Shown: positions 1 through 13,195 of the stretch, in pieces | How positions within the stretch are numbered: the first letter of the stretch is position 1 | How the letters are laid out: the number at the start of each line of letters is the position of its first letter | Assembly: GCA_965248735.1 (NCBI GenBank) | Contig: OZ252146.1 | Coordinates: forward strand, 1,612,001 to 1,676,000 | Length of the DNA stretch: 64,000 bases | Direction: 5' to 3' | Source: Aldehydirespirator sp965248735 | GTDB lineage: Bacteria > Actinomycetota > Acidimicrobiia > Acidimicrobiales > Aldehydirespiratoraceae | Program-made: the position numbers and the translations under genes | The notes under the pieces: generated by a model | Databases searched by the model: none | What the model was told of the DNA's origin: nothing | Seen by the model: only the letters and a program-made list of their open reading frames with translations

Positions 1-435
1 CTCGTTGTCCATTGCACGGCCGGCAAGGACCGCACCGGAGTGGCCTCGATGCTCCTGCTGGACCTGGCCGGGGTGGCCGCGGAGCATGTGGCGGCCGACT
101 ACGCGCTGTCGTCCGAGCGCCGCCCAGGCCTCCAGCGCGACCACACCGAAGCCGGGTCGCTCCGTCCGCTGCTCGAGGACCTGGGCCTCGATCCTTCCAG
201 GTTCGCTCCCCTGTGGGAAGCCCGCCCCGCCGTCATCGCCGCCACCCTTGAGGAGTTGTGCGACCGCTGGGGCGGCGCGGCCGGCTACCTCTCGGCTGCG
301 GGCGTTGGCGACGCCGACATCGACGCCACCCTTGAGGAGTTGTGCGACCGCTGGGGCGGCGCGGCCGGCTACCTCTCGGCTGCGGGCGTTGGCGACGCCG
401 ACATCGACGCCACTCGGGCCTGCCTGCGAGCCTGA
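1..435 (+). CDS. Tyrosine-protein phosphatase, C-terminal part (5' end outside window)
   Basis: The frame is open from base 1, so the gene begins upstream of the window. The first visible residues hold the P-loop HCTAGKDRTGV, which has the cysteine-x5-arginine signature of the bacterial tyrosine/lipid phosphatase family related to Y_phosphatase3. The cysteine is the nucleophile and the arginine binds phosphate. About 145 residues are visible, mostly helical, ending at TGA 433-435. An exact in-frame 84-bp tandem duplication (241-408) doubles a 28-residue helical segment near the C-terminus. Position upstream of rpoB is unusual, since rplJ-rplL normally sits there. The substrate cannot be told from sequence. 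Confidence 0.8.
   Translation, partial: LVVHCTAGKDRTGVASMLLLDLAGVAAEHVAADYALSSERRPGLQRDHTEAGSLRPLLEDLGLDPSRFAPLWEARPAVIAATLEELCDRWGGAAGYLSAAGVGDADIDATLEELCDRWGGAAGYLSAAGVGDADIDATRACLRA
241..408 (+). repeat. Exact 84-bp tandem duplication inside the phosphatase gene
   Basis: Bases 241-324 are repeated exactly at 325-408. The unit is 28 codons, so the reading frame survives and the protein gains a second copy of the segment that starts ATLEELCDRW and ends GDADID. Identity of the copies implies a recent event or an assembly artefact. Confidence 0.95.
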
Positions 436-440
436 GCCCG

Positions 441-541
441 AAGAGGCCGAGCGGTAGGCACGAATCCCCAGGCGACTCCGCAAGGCGCTGAGCGAGGCCG
501 TGGCCCGAGCGGCCCGTGAGCGCAGCGAACAAGAGCGGGAG
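441..541 (-). repeat. Dispersed intergenic repeat, copy 1
   Basis: Read on the minus strand this begins TCCCGCTCTTGTTCGCTGCG, continues through a GGGCCGCTCGGGCC-like core and CGGCCTCGCTCAGCGCC, and ends CCGCTCGGCCTC. The same element occurs on the plus strand at 20580-20677 (upstream of rplC) and 32557-32650 (upstream of infA). The first roughly 60 bases and the last 12 are the best conserved. This copy directly follows the phosphatase stop codon and faces away from rpoB. Confidence 0.85.
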
Positions 542-831
542 ACACAACGCCGGGCCGCGAGGTGCTCGCAAACCTTATTGCGCTCGCCGCGAGCGGGCGA
601 GCGGATTGGCCGGCGCTTCCCCGAAGCGGCGCGCCGGCGCGCCAGCCACTAACGTGGCGTCGAAGATCGTGCCGCCGGGATGGTTGCGGCTTGGCGCGCC
701 GCGGGCTAGCCTTCGAGCTACCGTGGTCGTCTGTGCGCGCTGGGAGGCGGCTCCCGTGGCTTATTCCTCTCTGGTGACGCGCGCATGCACGATCGCGTGA
801 TTCCAGATCAGCCGGCCCTCGGGAGTACCAC
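542..831 (+). other. rpoB upstream region
   Basis: No convincing gene is seen in these 290 bases. They contain an 8-bp-arm hairpin (581-588 with 596-603), a GC palindromic run near 635-650, and one promoter-like pair (listed separately). A leader with GGGAG at 821-825 precedes the GTG start of rpoB. No rplJ or rplL is present. Confidence 0.6.
684..712 (+). promoter_or_regulatory. Candidate promoter for rpoB-rpoC
   Basis: TTGCGG (684-689) is followed after 17 bases by TAGCCT (707-712), a fair sigma-70-type pair about 120 bases before rpoB. It is a motif match only, and GC-rich sequence gives such matches by chance. Confidence 0.3.
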
Positions 832-3800
832 GTGACCGCACGCGCCGCTTCACGCGAACGCTATTCGTTCGGAAATCTCGAGGAGATTCTCGAGCTGCCC
901 GACCTGATCGCGATACAGCGCGACAGCTTCTCCTGGCTCATGAGCGAGGGGCTGGCCCGCACCTTCAGGGACATCTCGCCCATCTCGGACTACAGCGGGA
1001 CGCTCCAGCTCGAGCTCGAGTTCGACCCCGACGACGAGGAGCTTCATCCGCCGCCGAAGTTCACGGTGGATGAATGCAAGGAGAAGGACATGACCTACTC
1101 CGCGCCGATCTTCGTGCGGGCCCGCTTCCTCAATGCCAGCACCGGCGAGATCAAGGAGCAGATCGTCTTCATGGGCGACTTCCCCATGATGACCGACAAG
1201 GGCACCTTCATCATCAACGGCACCGAGCGGGTGGTTGTCTCCCAGCTCGTTCGCTCGCCCGGCGTGATCTTCCAGCCCGGCGAGCGCTACCGGCTGCGAA
1301 ACCTGGCCAAGTACCAGCTGGTGACGGGCACGATCCACCCCTACCGGGGCGAGTGGATCGAGTTCGACGTAGAGCAGAAGCCCCGCAAGGAGATCACCGC
1401 GGGGGTGCGGGTGGCCCGCAAGCGCCGCCTGCCCCTGTTCACCCTGCTGCGGGCCCTCGGCTACGACGAGGAGAACCATCCCGGGTTCCTCGAGCGCTTC
1501 GTGGAGCACTTCGACTTCCTGGCCGAGCAGTGGGAGAAGCAGGGCCATCTCGCGCCCACCCGCGACGAGTCCCTGATCGAGATCTACAAGCGGGTGCGCC
1601 CCGGCGACCCGGCCACCGCGGAGACAGCCCGCTCCTACTTCGAGAACTCCTTCTTCAGCGGACGGCGCTACGACCTGTCCCGGGTGGGCCGGCACAAGCT
1701 CAACCGCAAGCTCGGGCCGGAGTTCGACTTCCTTGAGCAGACCTTCGGACTCGAATTCGAGCGCCCGGACCCCGGGCAGTCCCTGCTGTCGCCCTGCGAG
1801 ATGCTGGCCGCGGCCACCTACCTGCTGAATCTGGCCAAGGGCGAGCCCGGGTACCGCCTCGACGACCAGGACCACTTCGCCAACCGCCGCATCCGCAGCG
1901 TCGGCGAGCTGATCCAGAACCAGGTGCGCATTGGCCTGTCCCGCATGGAGCGGCAGGTTCGCGAGCGCATGACCACTCAGGACGTGGAGGCGATCACGCC
2001 CCAGACGCTGATCAACATCCGGCCGGTGGTAGCGGCCATAAAGGAGTTCTTCGGCACGTCGCAGCTCTCGCAGTTCATGGACCAGGTCAACTCGCTGTCG
2101 GGCCTCACCCACCGGCGGAGGCTCTCGGCTCTCGGTCCCGGCGGTCTCAGCCGGGAGCGGGCCGGGTTCGAGGTGCGCGACGTGCACTTCTCCCACTACG
2201 GGCGCATGTGCCCGATCGAGACGCCCGAGGGTCCCAACATCGGGCTCATCGGGGGCCTGGCCTCCTTCGCCCGCGTCAACGAGTTCGGCTTCATCGAGTC
2301 GCCCTACCGGGTGGTCACCGACGGGCGGGTCACCGACGAGATCGTCTACCTCGCGGCCGACGAGGAGGAGGAGTACGTCGTGGCGCAGGCCAACGCGCCC
2401 ATCGACTCCGAGGGCCGCTTCATCAACCCGCGGGTGCTCGTGCGGCGCTCCCCCCAGGCCGCCTCGCTGCAGGACCTGAGGCTCCAGCTGGAGCAGGAGG
2501 TCTTCTTCGGCGCCACCACCGAGATCTCGTACGTGCCGCCCGACGAGGTGCAGATGATGGACATCTCGCCCAAGCAGATCGTCTCGGTGGCCACCGCCCT
2601 CATCCCCTTCCTCGAGCACGACGACGCCAACCGGGCCCTGATGGGCGCCAACATGCAGCGCCAGGCGGTGCCGCTGGTCCGCACCGAGGCCCCCTACATC
2701 GGCACGGGCGTGGAGGGCCGGGCCGCGCGCGACGCGGCCGACATGGTGATCGCCTCCGAGGACGGCACCGTCGTCGAGGTAGACGGCGACCACATCGTGG
2801 TGGACTACCGCGACTCGGGCCGCACAGAGATCAGGCTGCGCAAGTTCGAGAGGTCCAACCAGGACACCTGCATCAGCCATAAGCCGCTCGTCCGCCCGGG
2901 TGACACGGTCCGGTCCGGCGAGGTGCTGGCCGACGGCCCGTCCACCGATCACGGCGAGCTGGCGCTGGGCAAGAACCTGCTGGTGGCCTTCATGTCCTGG
3001 GAGGGGTACAACTTCGAGGACGCCATCATCCTGTCGGAGCGTCTGGTGCGCCACGACGTGCTCACCTCGATCCACATCCACGAGCACGAGATCGACGCCC
3101 GCGACACCAAGCTGGGCTCCGAGGAGATCACCCGGGACATCCCCAACCTCCCCGACGACATCCTGGCCGACCTCGACCACCGCGGCATCATCCGAGTCGG
3201 TGCGGAGGTCGGGCCCGGCGACGTGCTGGTGGGCAAGGTCACGCCCAAGGGCGAGACCGAGCTGACGCCCGAGGAGCGGCTCCTGCGGGCCATCTTCGGC
3301 GAGAAGGCCCGGGAGGTGCGCGACACCTCCCTGAAGGTGCCCCACGGCGAGTCCGGCAAGGTGATCGAGGTCAAGGTGTTCGACCGCGACGATCCCGACG
3401 CGGGGGAGCTGCCGCCCGGAGTGAACCAGCTGGTGCGGGTGTACGTGGCCCAGAACCGCAAGATCAGCGTGGGCGACAAGCTGGCGGGCCGGCACGGCAA
3501 CAAGGGCGTGATCTCGCGGATCCTCCCCATCGAGGACATGCCCTTCACCGCGGACGGCACGCCGGTGGACATCATCTTGAACCCGCTGGGAGTCCCGTCG
3601 CGCATGAACGTCGGCCAGGTGCTCGAGGCCCACCTCGGATACTGCGCTCGGTACGGCTGGGAGGTCGACGGCAAGCGAGTCGGGGACGAGCCCGTCCGGG
3701 GAACCGAGACCAAGACCCGCCCCGTCACCCCGCCCTCGGTCCATATCGCCACGCCGGTCTTCGACGGCGCCACGTGGGACGAGCGCGACCTGGCCCAGGG

Positions 3801-4416
3801 CAAGCCGACGATCGTCGACATCCTGACCAACCTGAACCCGGAGACCTCCGACGGCCGGAGGCTGATCGAGGTCAACGGCAAGCAGATGCTCTACAACGGC
3901 CGGACCGGCGAGCCGTACGACAATCCGATCACCACCGGCTACGTCTACATACTGAAGCTTGCGCACCTCGTCGACGACAAGATCCACGCCCGCTCCACCG
4001 GCCCCTACTCGATGATCACCCAGCAGCCCCTGGGCGGCAAGGCACAGTTCGGCGGGCAGCGCTTCGGCGAGATGGAGGTGTGGGCGCTTGAGGCCTACGG
4101 CGCGGCGTTCTGCCTGCAGGAGCTGCTCACCGTGAAGTCTGACGACGTTCTCGGACGGGCCAAGGCGTACGAGGCCATCGTCAAGGGCGAGAACGTCCCC
4201 GACCCCGGCATCCCGGAGAGCTTCAAGGTGCTCATCAAGGAGATGCAGTCGCTGTGCATCAACGTCGAGGTCCTCTCCGCGGCGGGCGCGCACATCGAGA
4301 TGCGGGAGCTGGACGAGGAGAGCCTCCGAACCGTGGAGGCCCTTGGCATCGATCTGCAGCGCCCCGAGCGCGGCAGCGACGAGGACGACCTAGCCCGCAG
4401 CGCCGCCCGCCGCTGA
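832..4416 (+). CDS. rpoB: DNA-directed RNA polymerase subunit beta
   Basis: The 1194-residue beta subunit forms the catalytic pincer of RNA polymerase with beta'. Full-length family features are present, including GLIGGLASFARVNEFGF, the YNFEDAI motif, the GDKLAGRHGNKG active-site lysine region and the C-terminal GGKAQFGGQRFGEMEVWALEA. GTG at 832 is chosen because GGGAG lies just upstream and the protein then starts in the usual place. The rifampicin pocket is atypical: DQVNSLSGLTHRRR instead of DQNNPLSGLTHKRR (Val419 and Ser421 here, E. coli 518 and 520), and DVHFSHYGR instead of DVHPSHYGR (Phe453, E. coli 564). Asp516, His526 and Ser531 equivalents are kept. rpoC follows after 149 bp. Confidence 0.98.
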   Translation: MTARAASRERYSFGNLEEILELPDLIAIQRDSFSWLMSEGLARTFRDISPISDYSGTLQLELEFDPDDEELHPPPKFTVDECKEKDMTYSAPIFVRARFLNASTGEIKEQIVFMGDFPMMTDKGTFIINGTERVVVSQLVRSPGVIFQPGERYRLRNLAKYQLVTGTIHPYRGEWIEFDVEQKPRKEITAGVRVARKRRLPLFTLLRALGYDEENHPGFLERFVEHFDFLAEQWEKQGHLAPTRDESLIEIYKRVRPGDPATAETARSYFENSFFSGRRYDLSRVGRHKLNRKLGPEFDFLEQTFGLEFERPDPGQSLLSPCEMLAAATYLLNLAKGEPGYRLDDQDHFANRRIRSVGELIQNQVRIGLSRMERQVRERMTTQDVEAITPQTLINIRPVVAAIKEFFGTSQLSQFMDQVNSLSGLTHRRRLSALGPGGLSRERAGFEVRDVHFSHYGRMCPIETPEGPNIGLIGGLASFARVNEFGFIESPYRVVTDGRVTDEIVYLAADEEEEYVVAQANAPIDSEGRFINPRVLVRRSPQAASLQDLRLQLEQEVFFGATTEISYVPPDEVQMMDISPKQIVSVATALIPFLEHDDANRALMGANMQRQAVPLVRTEAPYIGTGVEGRAARDAADMVIASEDGTVVEVDGDHIVVDYRDSGRTEIRLRKFERSNQDTCISHKPLVRPGDTVRSGEVLADGPSTDHGELALGKNLLVAFMSWEGYNFEDAIILSERLVRHDVLTSIHIHEHEIDARDTKLGSEEITRDIPNLPDDILADLDHRGIIRVGAEVGPGDVLVGKVTPKGETELTPEERLLRAIFGEKAREVRDTSLKVPHGESGKVIEVKVFDRDDPDAGELPPGVNQLVRVYVAQNRKISVGDKLAGRHGNKGVISRILPIEDMPFTADGTPVDIILNPLGVPSRMNVGQVLEAHLGYCARYGWEVDGKRVGDEPVRGTETKTRPVTPPSVHIATPVFDGATWDERDLAQGKPTIVDILTNLNPETSDGRRLIEVNGKQMLYNGRTGEPYDNPITTGYVYILKLAHLVDDKIHARSTGPYSMITQQPLGGKAQFGGQRFGEMEVWALEAYGAAFCLQELLTVKSDDVLGRAKAYEAIVKGENVPDPGIPESFKVLIKEMQSLCINVEVLSAAGAHIEMRELDEESLRTVEALGIDLQRPERGSDEDDLARSAARR

Positions 4417-4565
4417 ATGCCGCCTGGAACTCGCACGAGCACGACGACAGAACCGCCGCCGCCGAGCTGGCACAGAACCAACAAACGAACCACAGATCCC
4501 GCCGCTGAACCAGCGGTGGGCTGGCAGAACGCAACTGACGCACGACTGAAAGACGGACCCAAGAA

Positions 4566-8519
<3,954 letters not shown>

Positions 8520-8630
8520 TGATCCGGGCTCGGCACTGGATCGCCCAGTCGGGGCGCCGAACGGCCCTGACGCGCCCCTAGACTGCTTCGTCCGGCTCAA
8601 CGTCCGATCCTCCCAAGGAACAACCGCCGC

Positions 8631-9002
8631 ATGCCTACGATCCAGCAGCTGGTCCGCAAGGGCCGCCAATCCAAGCGCCGCAAGGAGTCGACGCCCGCCC
8701 TGCGGGGGGCGCCGCAGCGGCGGGGCGTGTGCACGAGGGTGTACACGGCCACGCCGAAGAAGCCGAACTCCGCCCTGCGCAAGGTGGCCCGCGTGCGCCT
8801 CACCACCGGCGTGGAGATCACCGCCTACATACCGGGCGAGGGCCACAACCTCCAGGAGCACTCGATCGTGCTGGTGCGGGGCGGCCGGGTGAGGGATCTG
8901 CCCGGCGTGCGCTACAAGGTCGTGCGCGGCACCCTCGACACCGCGGGGGTGCGCGAGCGCCGCAAGGCCCGCAGCCGCTACGGGGTCAAGAAGGAGTCCT
9001 GA
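8631..9002 (+). CDS. rpsL: 30S ribosomal protein S12
   Basis: The 123-residue S12 lies at the decoding centre of the small subunit and monitors codon-anticodon pairing. The core PKKPNSALRK is intact with Lys43. In the second conserved loop the usual GGRVKDLPGVRY reads GGRVRDLPGVRY, giving Arg at residue 88 (codon AGG at 8892). Lys88 to Arg is a well-known streptomycin-resistance change in actinobacteria. It is the first gene of the str-type cluster rpsL-rpsG-fusA-tuf. Confidence 0.98.
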   Translation: MPTIQQLVRKGRQSKRRKESTPALRGAPQRRGVCTRVYTATPKKPNSALRKVARVRLTTGVEITAYIPGEGHNLQEHSIVLVRGGRVRDLPGVRYKVVRGTLDTAGVRERRKARSRYGVKKES

Positions 9003-9056
9003 GGTGCCGCACAGGATTCGCAGGCGCTGCGGCGCGGGCAGGAGAGCCTGACATGC
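8998..9056 (+). repeat. Decayed duplication of the rpsL/rpsG junction with a 15-codon mini-ORF
   Basis: The rpsL end (GTCCTGAGGTGCCGCACA) closely resembles the rpsG start (GAGCCTGACATGCCGCGCA), 49 bases later. Between them GTG 9004 opens a 15-residue frame ending at TGA 9049-9051, two bases before the rpsG ATG. The mini-ORF begins MPH (rpsG begins MPR). The pattern matches the exact duplications seen at other ribosomal junctions, but chance similarity of GC-rich start sites is possible. Confidence 0.4.
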
Positions 9057-9523
9057 CGCGCAAGGGACCTGCGGCGCGCCGCGAGCTTGAGCCTGATCCG
9101 ATCTACCACTCGCTGCTGGTGACGCAGGTGATCAACAAGGTGCTGCAGCGGGGCAAGCGCACCCTGGCCGAGCAGATCGTGTACGACGCGCTGGCCATCG
9201 TTGAGGACAAGACGGGCGCGGAGCCGGTGTCCACGCTCAAGCGGGCCGTCGACAACGTCCGTCCCCAGCTCGAGGTGCGCAGCCGGCGCGTGGGCGGCGC
9301 CACATACCAGGTGCCGGTAGAGGTCAGGCCCCGGCGGGCCACCACCCTCGCAGTCCGCTGGATCGTCTCGTACGCCCGGGGCCGCCGGGAGCACACCATG
9401 GCGGAGCGGCTGGCCAACGAGCTGCTGGACGCCGGCAACGGCATCGGCGCGTCGGTGAAGCGGCGCGAGGACCTACAGAAGATGGCCGAGTCGAACAAGG
9501 CCTTCGCGCACTACCGCTGGTAG
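9053..9523 (+). CDS. rpsG: 30S ribosomal protein S7
   Basis: The 156-residue S7 nucleates assembly of the 3' domain of 16S rRNA and contacts the E and P sites. The start MPRKGPAARRE and the motifs GKRTLAEQIVYDAL and RRVGGATYQVPVEVRP are typical. ATG 9053 is preceded by a GGAGAG ribosome-binding site. An upstream in-frame extension through rpsL is spurious. fusA begins 23 bases after the stop. Confidence 0.98.
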   Translation: MPRKGPAARRELEPDPIYHSLLVTQVINKVLQRGKRTLAEQIVYDALAIVEDKTGAEPVSTLKRAVDNVRPQLEVRSRRVGGATYQVPVEVRPRRATTLAVRWIVSYARGRREHTMAERLANELLDAGNGIGASVKRREDLQKMAESNKAFAHYRW

Positions 9524-9546
9524 ACGCGCCGTCTCAAATCTGAGCC

Positions 9547-11631
9547 ATGGCTGACGAACGATACCCCCTGTCCAAGACCCGGAACATCGGGATCATGGCC
9601 CACATCGACGCGGGCAAGACCACCACCACCGAGCGGATCCTCTACTACACGGGGCGCAACTACAAGATCGGGGAGGTCCACGACGGCGCAGCCACCATGG
9701 ACTGGATGGCCCAGGAGCAGGAGCGGGGCATAACGATCACCTCGGCTGCGACCCACTGCATCTGGCGCGACCACCGCATCAACATCATCGACACCCCGGG
9801 CCACGTCGATTTCACGGTCGAGGTGGAGCGCTCGCTGAGGGTGCTCGACGGGGCGGTGGCGGTGTTCGACGGCGTGGCCGGCGTTGAGCCCCAGACCGAG
9901 ACCGTGTGGCGCCAGGCCGACCGCTACGGCGTGCCCCGGCTGTGCTTCGTCAACAAGATGGACCGCACTGGCGCCGACTTCCACCTCGTGCTCGACTCGA
10001 TTCGCGAGCGCCTGACCGAGCGCGTCGCGGTGGTGCAGCTGCCGATCGGCGCCGAGTCGGACTACCGGGGCGTGGTGGACCTGGTGCGGATGAAGGCGCG
10101 CGTCTGGTCCGGGACCGATCTCGGGGTCACATGGACCGAGACCGATGTTCCCGACGAGATGGCCGAGGAGGCCGAGCTGTACCGCCACGACCTCCTGGAG
10201 ACGCTGTCGGACTACGACGAGGGCCTGCTCGAGAAGCTCCTCGAGGACGAGGAGATCAGCCCCGAAGAGATCACCGCCGCCATCCGGGCCGGCACCATCG
10301 GCAGCGGCCTGGTGCCGGTCCTGAACGGCTCTGCCTTCAAGAACAAGGGGGTACAGGCCCTGCTCGACGCGGTGGTCGACTACCTGCCCTCGCCCAGCGA
10401 TGTGCCCGCGGTGACCGGCACCGAGCCCCGCTCGGGCGCCGAGGTCAACCGCTCCGCCAGCGACTCCGAGCCGCTGGCCGCGCTGGCCTTCAAGATCGCC
10501 ACCGACCCCCATGTCGGCAAGCTCACCTACTTCCGGGTCTACAGCGGCAAGCTCAGCAAGGGGTCGCAGGTGCTTAACACCCGCACCGGCCGCAGCGAGC
10601 GGATAGGCCGCATCCTGGAGATGCACGCCAACGACCGGGTCGATCTCGACTGGGTGGCCACCGGCGACATCGCGGCCGCGATCGGCCTCAAGGACTGCCG
10701 CACCGGCGACACGCTGTGCGACCCCTCCCACGCCATCACGCTCGAGGACCTCTACTTCCCCGACCCGGTGATCGACGTGGCCGTGGAGCCGAAGTCCAAG
10801 GCCGATCAAGACAGATTGTCCAGGGCTCTGACGGCCCTGTCGGAGGAGGATCCCACCTTCCGGGTGCGCACCGACGCCGAGACCGCCCAGACCATCATCG
10901 CCGGCATGGGCGAACTCCACCTCGAGGTGCTGGTGGACCGCATGCTGCGAGAGTTCAACGTCCAGGCCAACGTGGGCAAGCCCCAGGTCGCCTATCGCGA
11001 GACGCTGTCCGCGGCGGTGGCCCGCCATAGCTACGTGCACAAGAAGCAGACCGGCGGATCGGGCCAGTTCGCGGTGATCACTGCCACGATCGAGCCCAAC
11101 CCGGGCGGTGAATACACCTTCGAGAGCACCATCCGCGCCGGTGCCATTCCCCGCGAGTACATCAAGCCGGTCGACGACGGCATCCGTGAGGCGATGAGCA
11201 ACGGGGTGCTGGCCGGGTTCCCTACGGTGAGCGTCAAGGTGACGCTCACCGACGGCCGCACCCACGACGTGGACTCCTCGGAGATGGCCTTCAAGATCGC
11301 GGGAGGCGGCTGGTTCCGGGAGGTGGCGGCCAAGGCGAGGCCCGTGCTGCTCGAGCCGGTGATGTCGGTGGAGATCGTCACTCCCGACGACTACCTCGGC
11401 GACGTCGTCGGCGACCTGAACTCCCGCCGCGGCCAGGTTCGCGGCAGCGAGCGGCGGGGCAGCAACCAGGTGATCAGCGCGCAGGTGCCGCTTGCCGAGA
11501 TGTTCGGATACAGTACCGACCTTCGGTCACGCACGCAGGGGCGAGCGACGTACACGATGCAGTTCGACTCGTACCAGCCCACCCCCGCGAGTGTCCAAAA
11601 GGAGATCGTCGCCCGCGTACGCGGCGAATGA
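9547..11631 (+). CDS. fusA: Elongation factor G
   Basis: The 694-residue translational GTPase drives tRNA-mRNA translocation and, with RRF, ribosome recycling. The P-loop is AHIDAGKTTTTERIL (near residue 18), switch II is DTPGHVDFTVEVERSLR, and NKMDRTGADF gives guanine specificity. Domains II to V follow at normal length, with the domain IV segment GGSGQFAVITATIEP. It sits between rpsG and tuf as in the classical str operon. Confidence 0.98.
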   Translation: MADERYPLSKTRNIGIMAHIDAGKTTTTERILYYTGRNYKIGEVHDGAATMDWMAQEQERGITITSAATHCIWRDHRINIIDTPGHVDFTVEVERSLRVLDGAVAVFDGVAGVEPQTETVWRQADRYGVPRLCFVNKMDRTGADFHLVLDSIRERLTERVAVVQLPIGAESDYRGVVDLVRMKARVWSGTDLGVTWTETDVPDEMAEEAELYRHDLLETLSDYDEGLLEKLLEDEEISPEEITAAIRAGTIGSGLVPVLNGSAFKNKGVQALLDAVVDYLPSPSDVPAVTGTEPRSGAEVNRSASDSEPLAALAFKIATDPHVGKLTYFRVYSGKLSKGSQVLNTRTGRSERIGRILEMHANDRVDLDWVATGDIAAAIGLKDCRTGDTLCDPSHAITLEDLYFPDPVIDVAVEPKSKADQDRLSRALTALSEEDPTFRVRTDAETAQTIIAGMGELHLEVLVDRMLREFNVQANVGKPQVAYRETLSAAVARHSYVHKKQTGGSGQFAVITATIEPNPGGEYTFESTIRAGAIPREYIKPVDDGIREAMSNGVLAGFPTVSVKVTLTDGRTHDVDSSEMAFKIAGGGWFREVAAKARPVLLEPVMSVEIVTPDDYLGDVVGDLNSRRGQVRGSERRGSNQVISAQVPLAEMFGYSTDLRSRTQGRATYTMQFDSYQPTPASVQKEIVARVRGE

Positions 11632-11670
11632 TCCGAAGTCCTCAGCCAATCGACCACAGAGGAAGCACCC

Positions 11671-12858
11671 ATGGCCAAGGAGCAGTTCGAGCGCACCAAG
11701 CCCCATGTCAACGTGGGGACCATGGGCCACATCGACCACGGCAAGACCACGCTGACGGCCGCCATCACCAAGGTGCTGTCCGAGCGCATCGAGGGGACCC
11801 AGTTCACCGAGTTCGACAAGATCGACAACGCCCCCGAGGAGCGCGAGCGCGGCATCACCATCAACGTCGCCCACGTCGAGTACGAGACCGCGAACCGGCA
11901 CTACGCCCACGTCGACATGCCGGGCCACGCCGACTACATCAAGAACATGATCACCGGCGCGGCCCAGGTGGACGGCGCCATTCTGGTGGTCTCGGCCGCC
12001 GACGGACCCATGCCCCAGACTCGCGAGCACGTGCTGCTGGCCCGCCAGGTGGGCGTGCCCAGCATCGTGGTGGCCCTCAACAAGGTGGACATGGTCGACG
12101 ACGAGGAGATCCTCGAGCTGGTCGAGCTCGAGGTGCGCGAACTGCTCGACGACTTCGGCTACCCCGGCGACGACACGCCGGTGATCGGAGTGTCTGCCCT
12201 CAAGGCGCTCGACGGCGACGAGGAGGCCGCCCAGCAGGTCCTCGAGCTCATGGAGGCCGTTGACTCTTACGTGCCGACCCCGGCGCGCGACATCGAAAAG
12301 CCGTTCCTGATGCCGATTGAGGACGTGTTCTCCATCACCGGCCGCGGCACGGTCGTCACCGGCCGCGTCGAGCAGGGAGTGGTCGAGACGGGCAACAAGG
12401 TCGAGATCGTCGGCCTGCGCGACACCCGGGAGACCACCTGCACTGGCGTGGAGATGTTCCGCAAGATCCTTGATCGGGGCGAGGCTGGCGACAACATCGG
12501 CGCCCTGCTTCGAGGCATCGACAAGAAGGAGGTGCAGCGGGGCCAGGTCCTCGCGGCTCCCAAGAGCATCACCCCCCACACCGAGTTCGAGGCTCAGGTG
12601 TACGTGCTGAGCAAGGCCGAGGGCGGCCGCCACAAGCCGTTCTTCTCCAACTACCGGCCCCAGTTCTACTTCCGCACCACCGACGTGACCGGCACGATCA
12701 CCCTCCCGGAGGGGATCGAGATGTGCATGCCCGGCGACAACACCGTCATGCACGTCGATCTGATCAACCCCATCGCCATGGACGAGGGCCTGCGGTTCGC
12801 CATCCGCGAGGGCGGTCGCACCGTGGGCGCCGGCTCAGTCATCAAGATCATCAAGTAG
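11671..12858 (+). CDS. tuf: Elongation factor Tu
   Basis: The 395-residue GTPase delivers aminoacyl-tRNA to the ribosomal A site. Visible motifs are GHIDHGKTTLTAAI (P-loop), RGITINVAHVEYET (switch I), DMPGHADYIKNM (switch II) and NKVDM. ATG 11671 has a GAGGAAG ribosome-binding site. Length and C-terminus (VGAGSVIKIIK) are normal. rpsJ begins 17 bases later, consistent with one transcript. Confidence 0.98.
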   Translation: MAKEQFERTKPHVNVGTMGHIDHGKTTLTAAITKVLSERIEGTQFTEFDKIDNAPEERERGITINVAHVEYETANRHYAHVDMPGHADYIKNMITGAAQVDGAILVVSAADGPMPQTREHVLLARQVGVPSIVVALNKVDMVDDEEILELVELEVRELLDDFGYPGDDTPVIGVSALKALDGDEEAAQQVLELMEAVDSYVPTPARDIEKPFLMPIEDVFSITGRGTVVTGRVEQGVVETGNKVEIVGLRDTRETTCTGVEMFRKILDRGEAGDNIGALLRGIDKKEVQRGQVLAAPKSITPHTEFEAQVYVLSKAEGGRHKPFFSNYRPQFYFRTTDVTGTITLPEGIEMCMPGDNTVMHVDLINPIAMDEGLRFAIREGGRTVGAGSVIKIIK

Positions 12859-12874
12859 TCGGAGGGGACTGGCG

Positions 12875-13195
12875 GTGGCGGTCAAGCACAGGGTCCGGAT
12901 CAGGCTGAAGGCCTACGACCACGAGATCCTGGACCAGTCGACTAAGAAGATCGTCGAGACGGTCAAGCGGACCCAGGCGACCTTCAGCGGTCCGGTGCCG
13001 CTGCCGACGGAGAAGCACCGCTACACCGTGGTCCGGTCCCCCTTCAAGGACAAGGACTCGCGCGAGCACTTCGAGATGCACATCCACAAGCGGCTCCTCG
13101 ACATCCTGGAGCCCTCCAAGAAGACCGTCGACACGCTCCAGCGCCTCGAGATGCCCGCCGGCGTCGACATAGAGCTCAAAGTCCAGCAGACCTAG
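12875..13195 (+). CDS. rpsJ: 30S ribosomal protein S10
   Basis: The 106-residue S10 is a small-subunit head protein that also couples to NusB in antitermination. The start is GTG 12875 with GGAGGGG upstream. The signatures IRLKAYDHEILDQSTKKIVE and GPVPLPTEKHRYTVVRSP are canonical. It normally heads the S10 operon directly before rplC. Here the next gene is a convergent DUF222/HNH gene whose 3' end overlaps it by 20 bases, and rplC is 7.7 kb away. Confidence 0.98.
   Translation: MAVKHRVRIRLKAYDHEILDQSTKKIVETVKRTQATFSGPVPLPTEKHRYTVVRSPFKDKDSREHFEMHIHKRLLDILEPSKKTVDTLQRLEMPAGVDIELKVQQT

Noticed and set aside
850..4293. Very long minus-strand open frame opposite rpoB (and a similar one opposite rpoC, 5211-8000)
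   Set aside because: High GC removes stops from the antisense frame. The plus-strand product is full-length RpoB (or RpoC), and the antisense product is compositionally biased with no recognisable domain.
9511..11265. Long antisense frame opposite fusA
   Set aside because: A shadow of fusA with no domain or ribosome-binding site.
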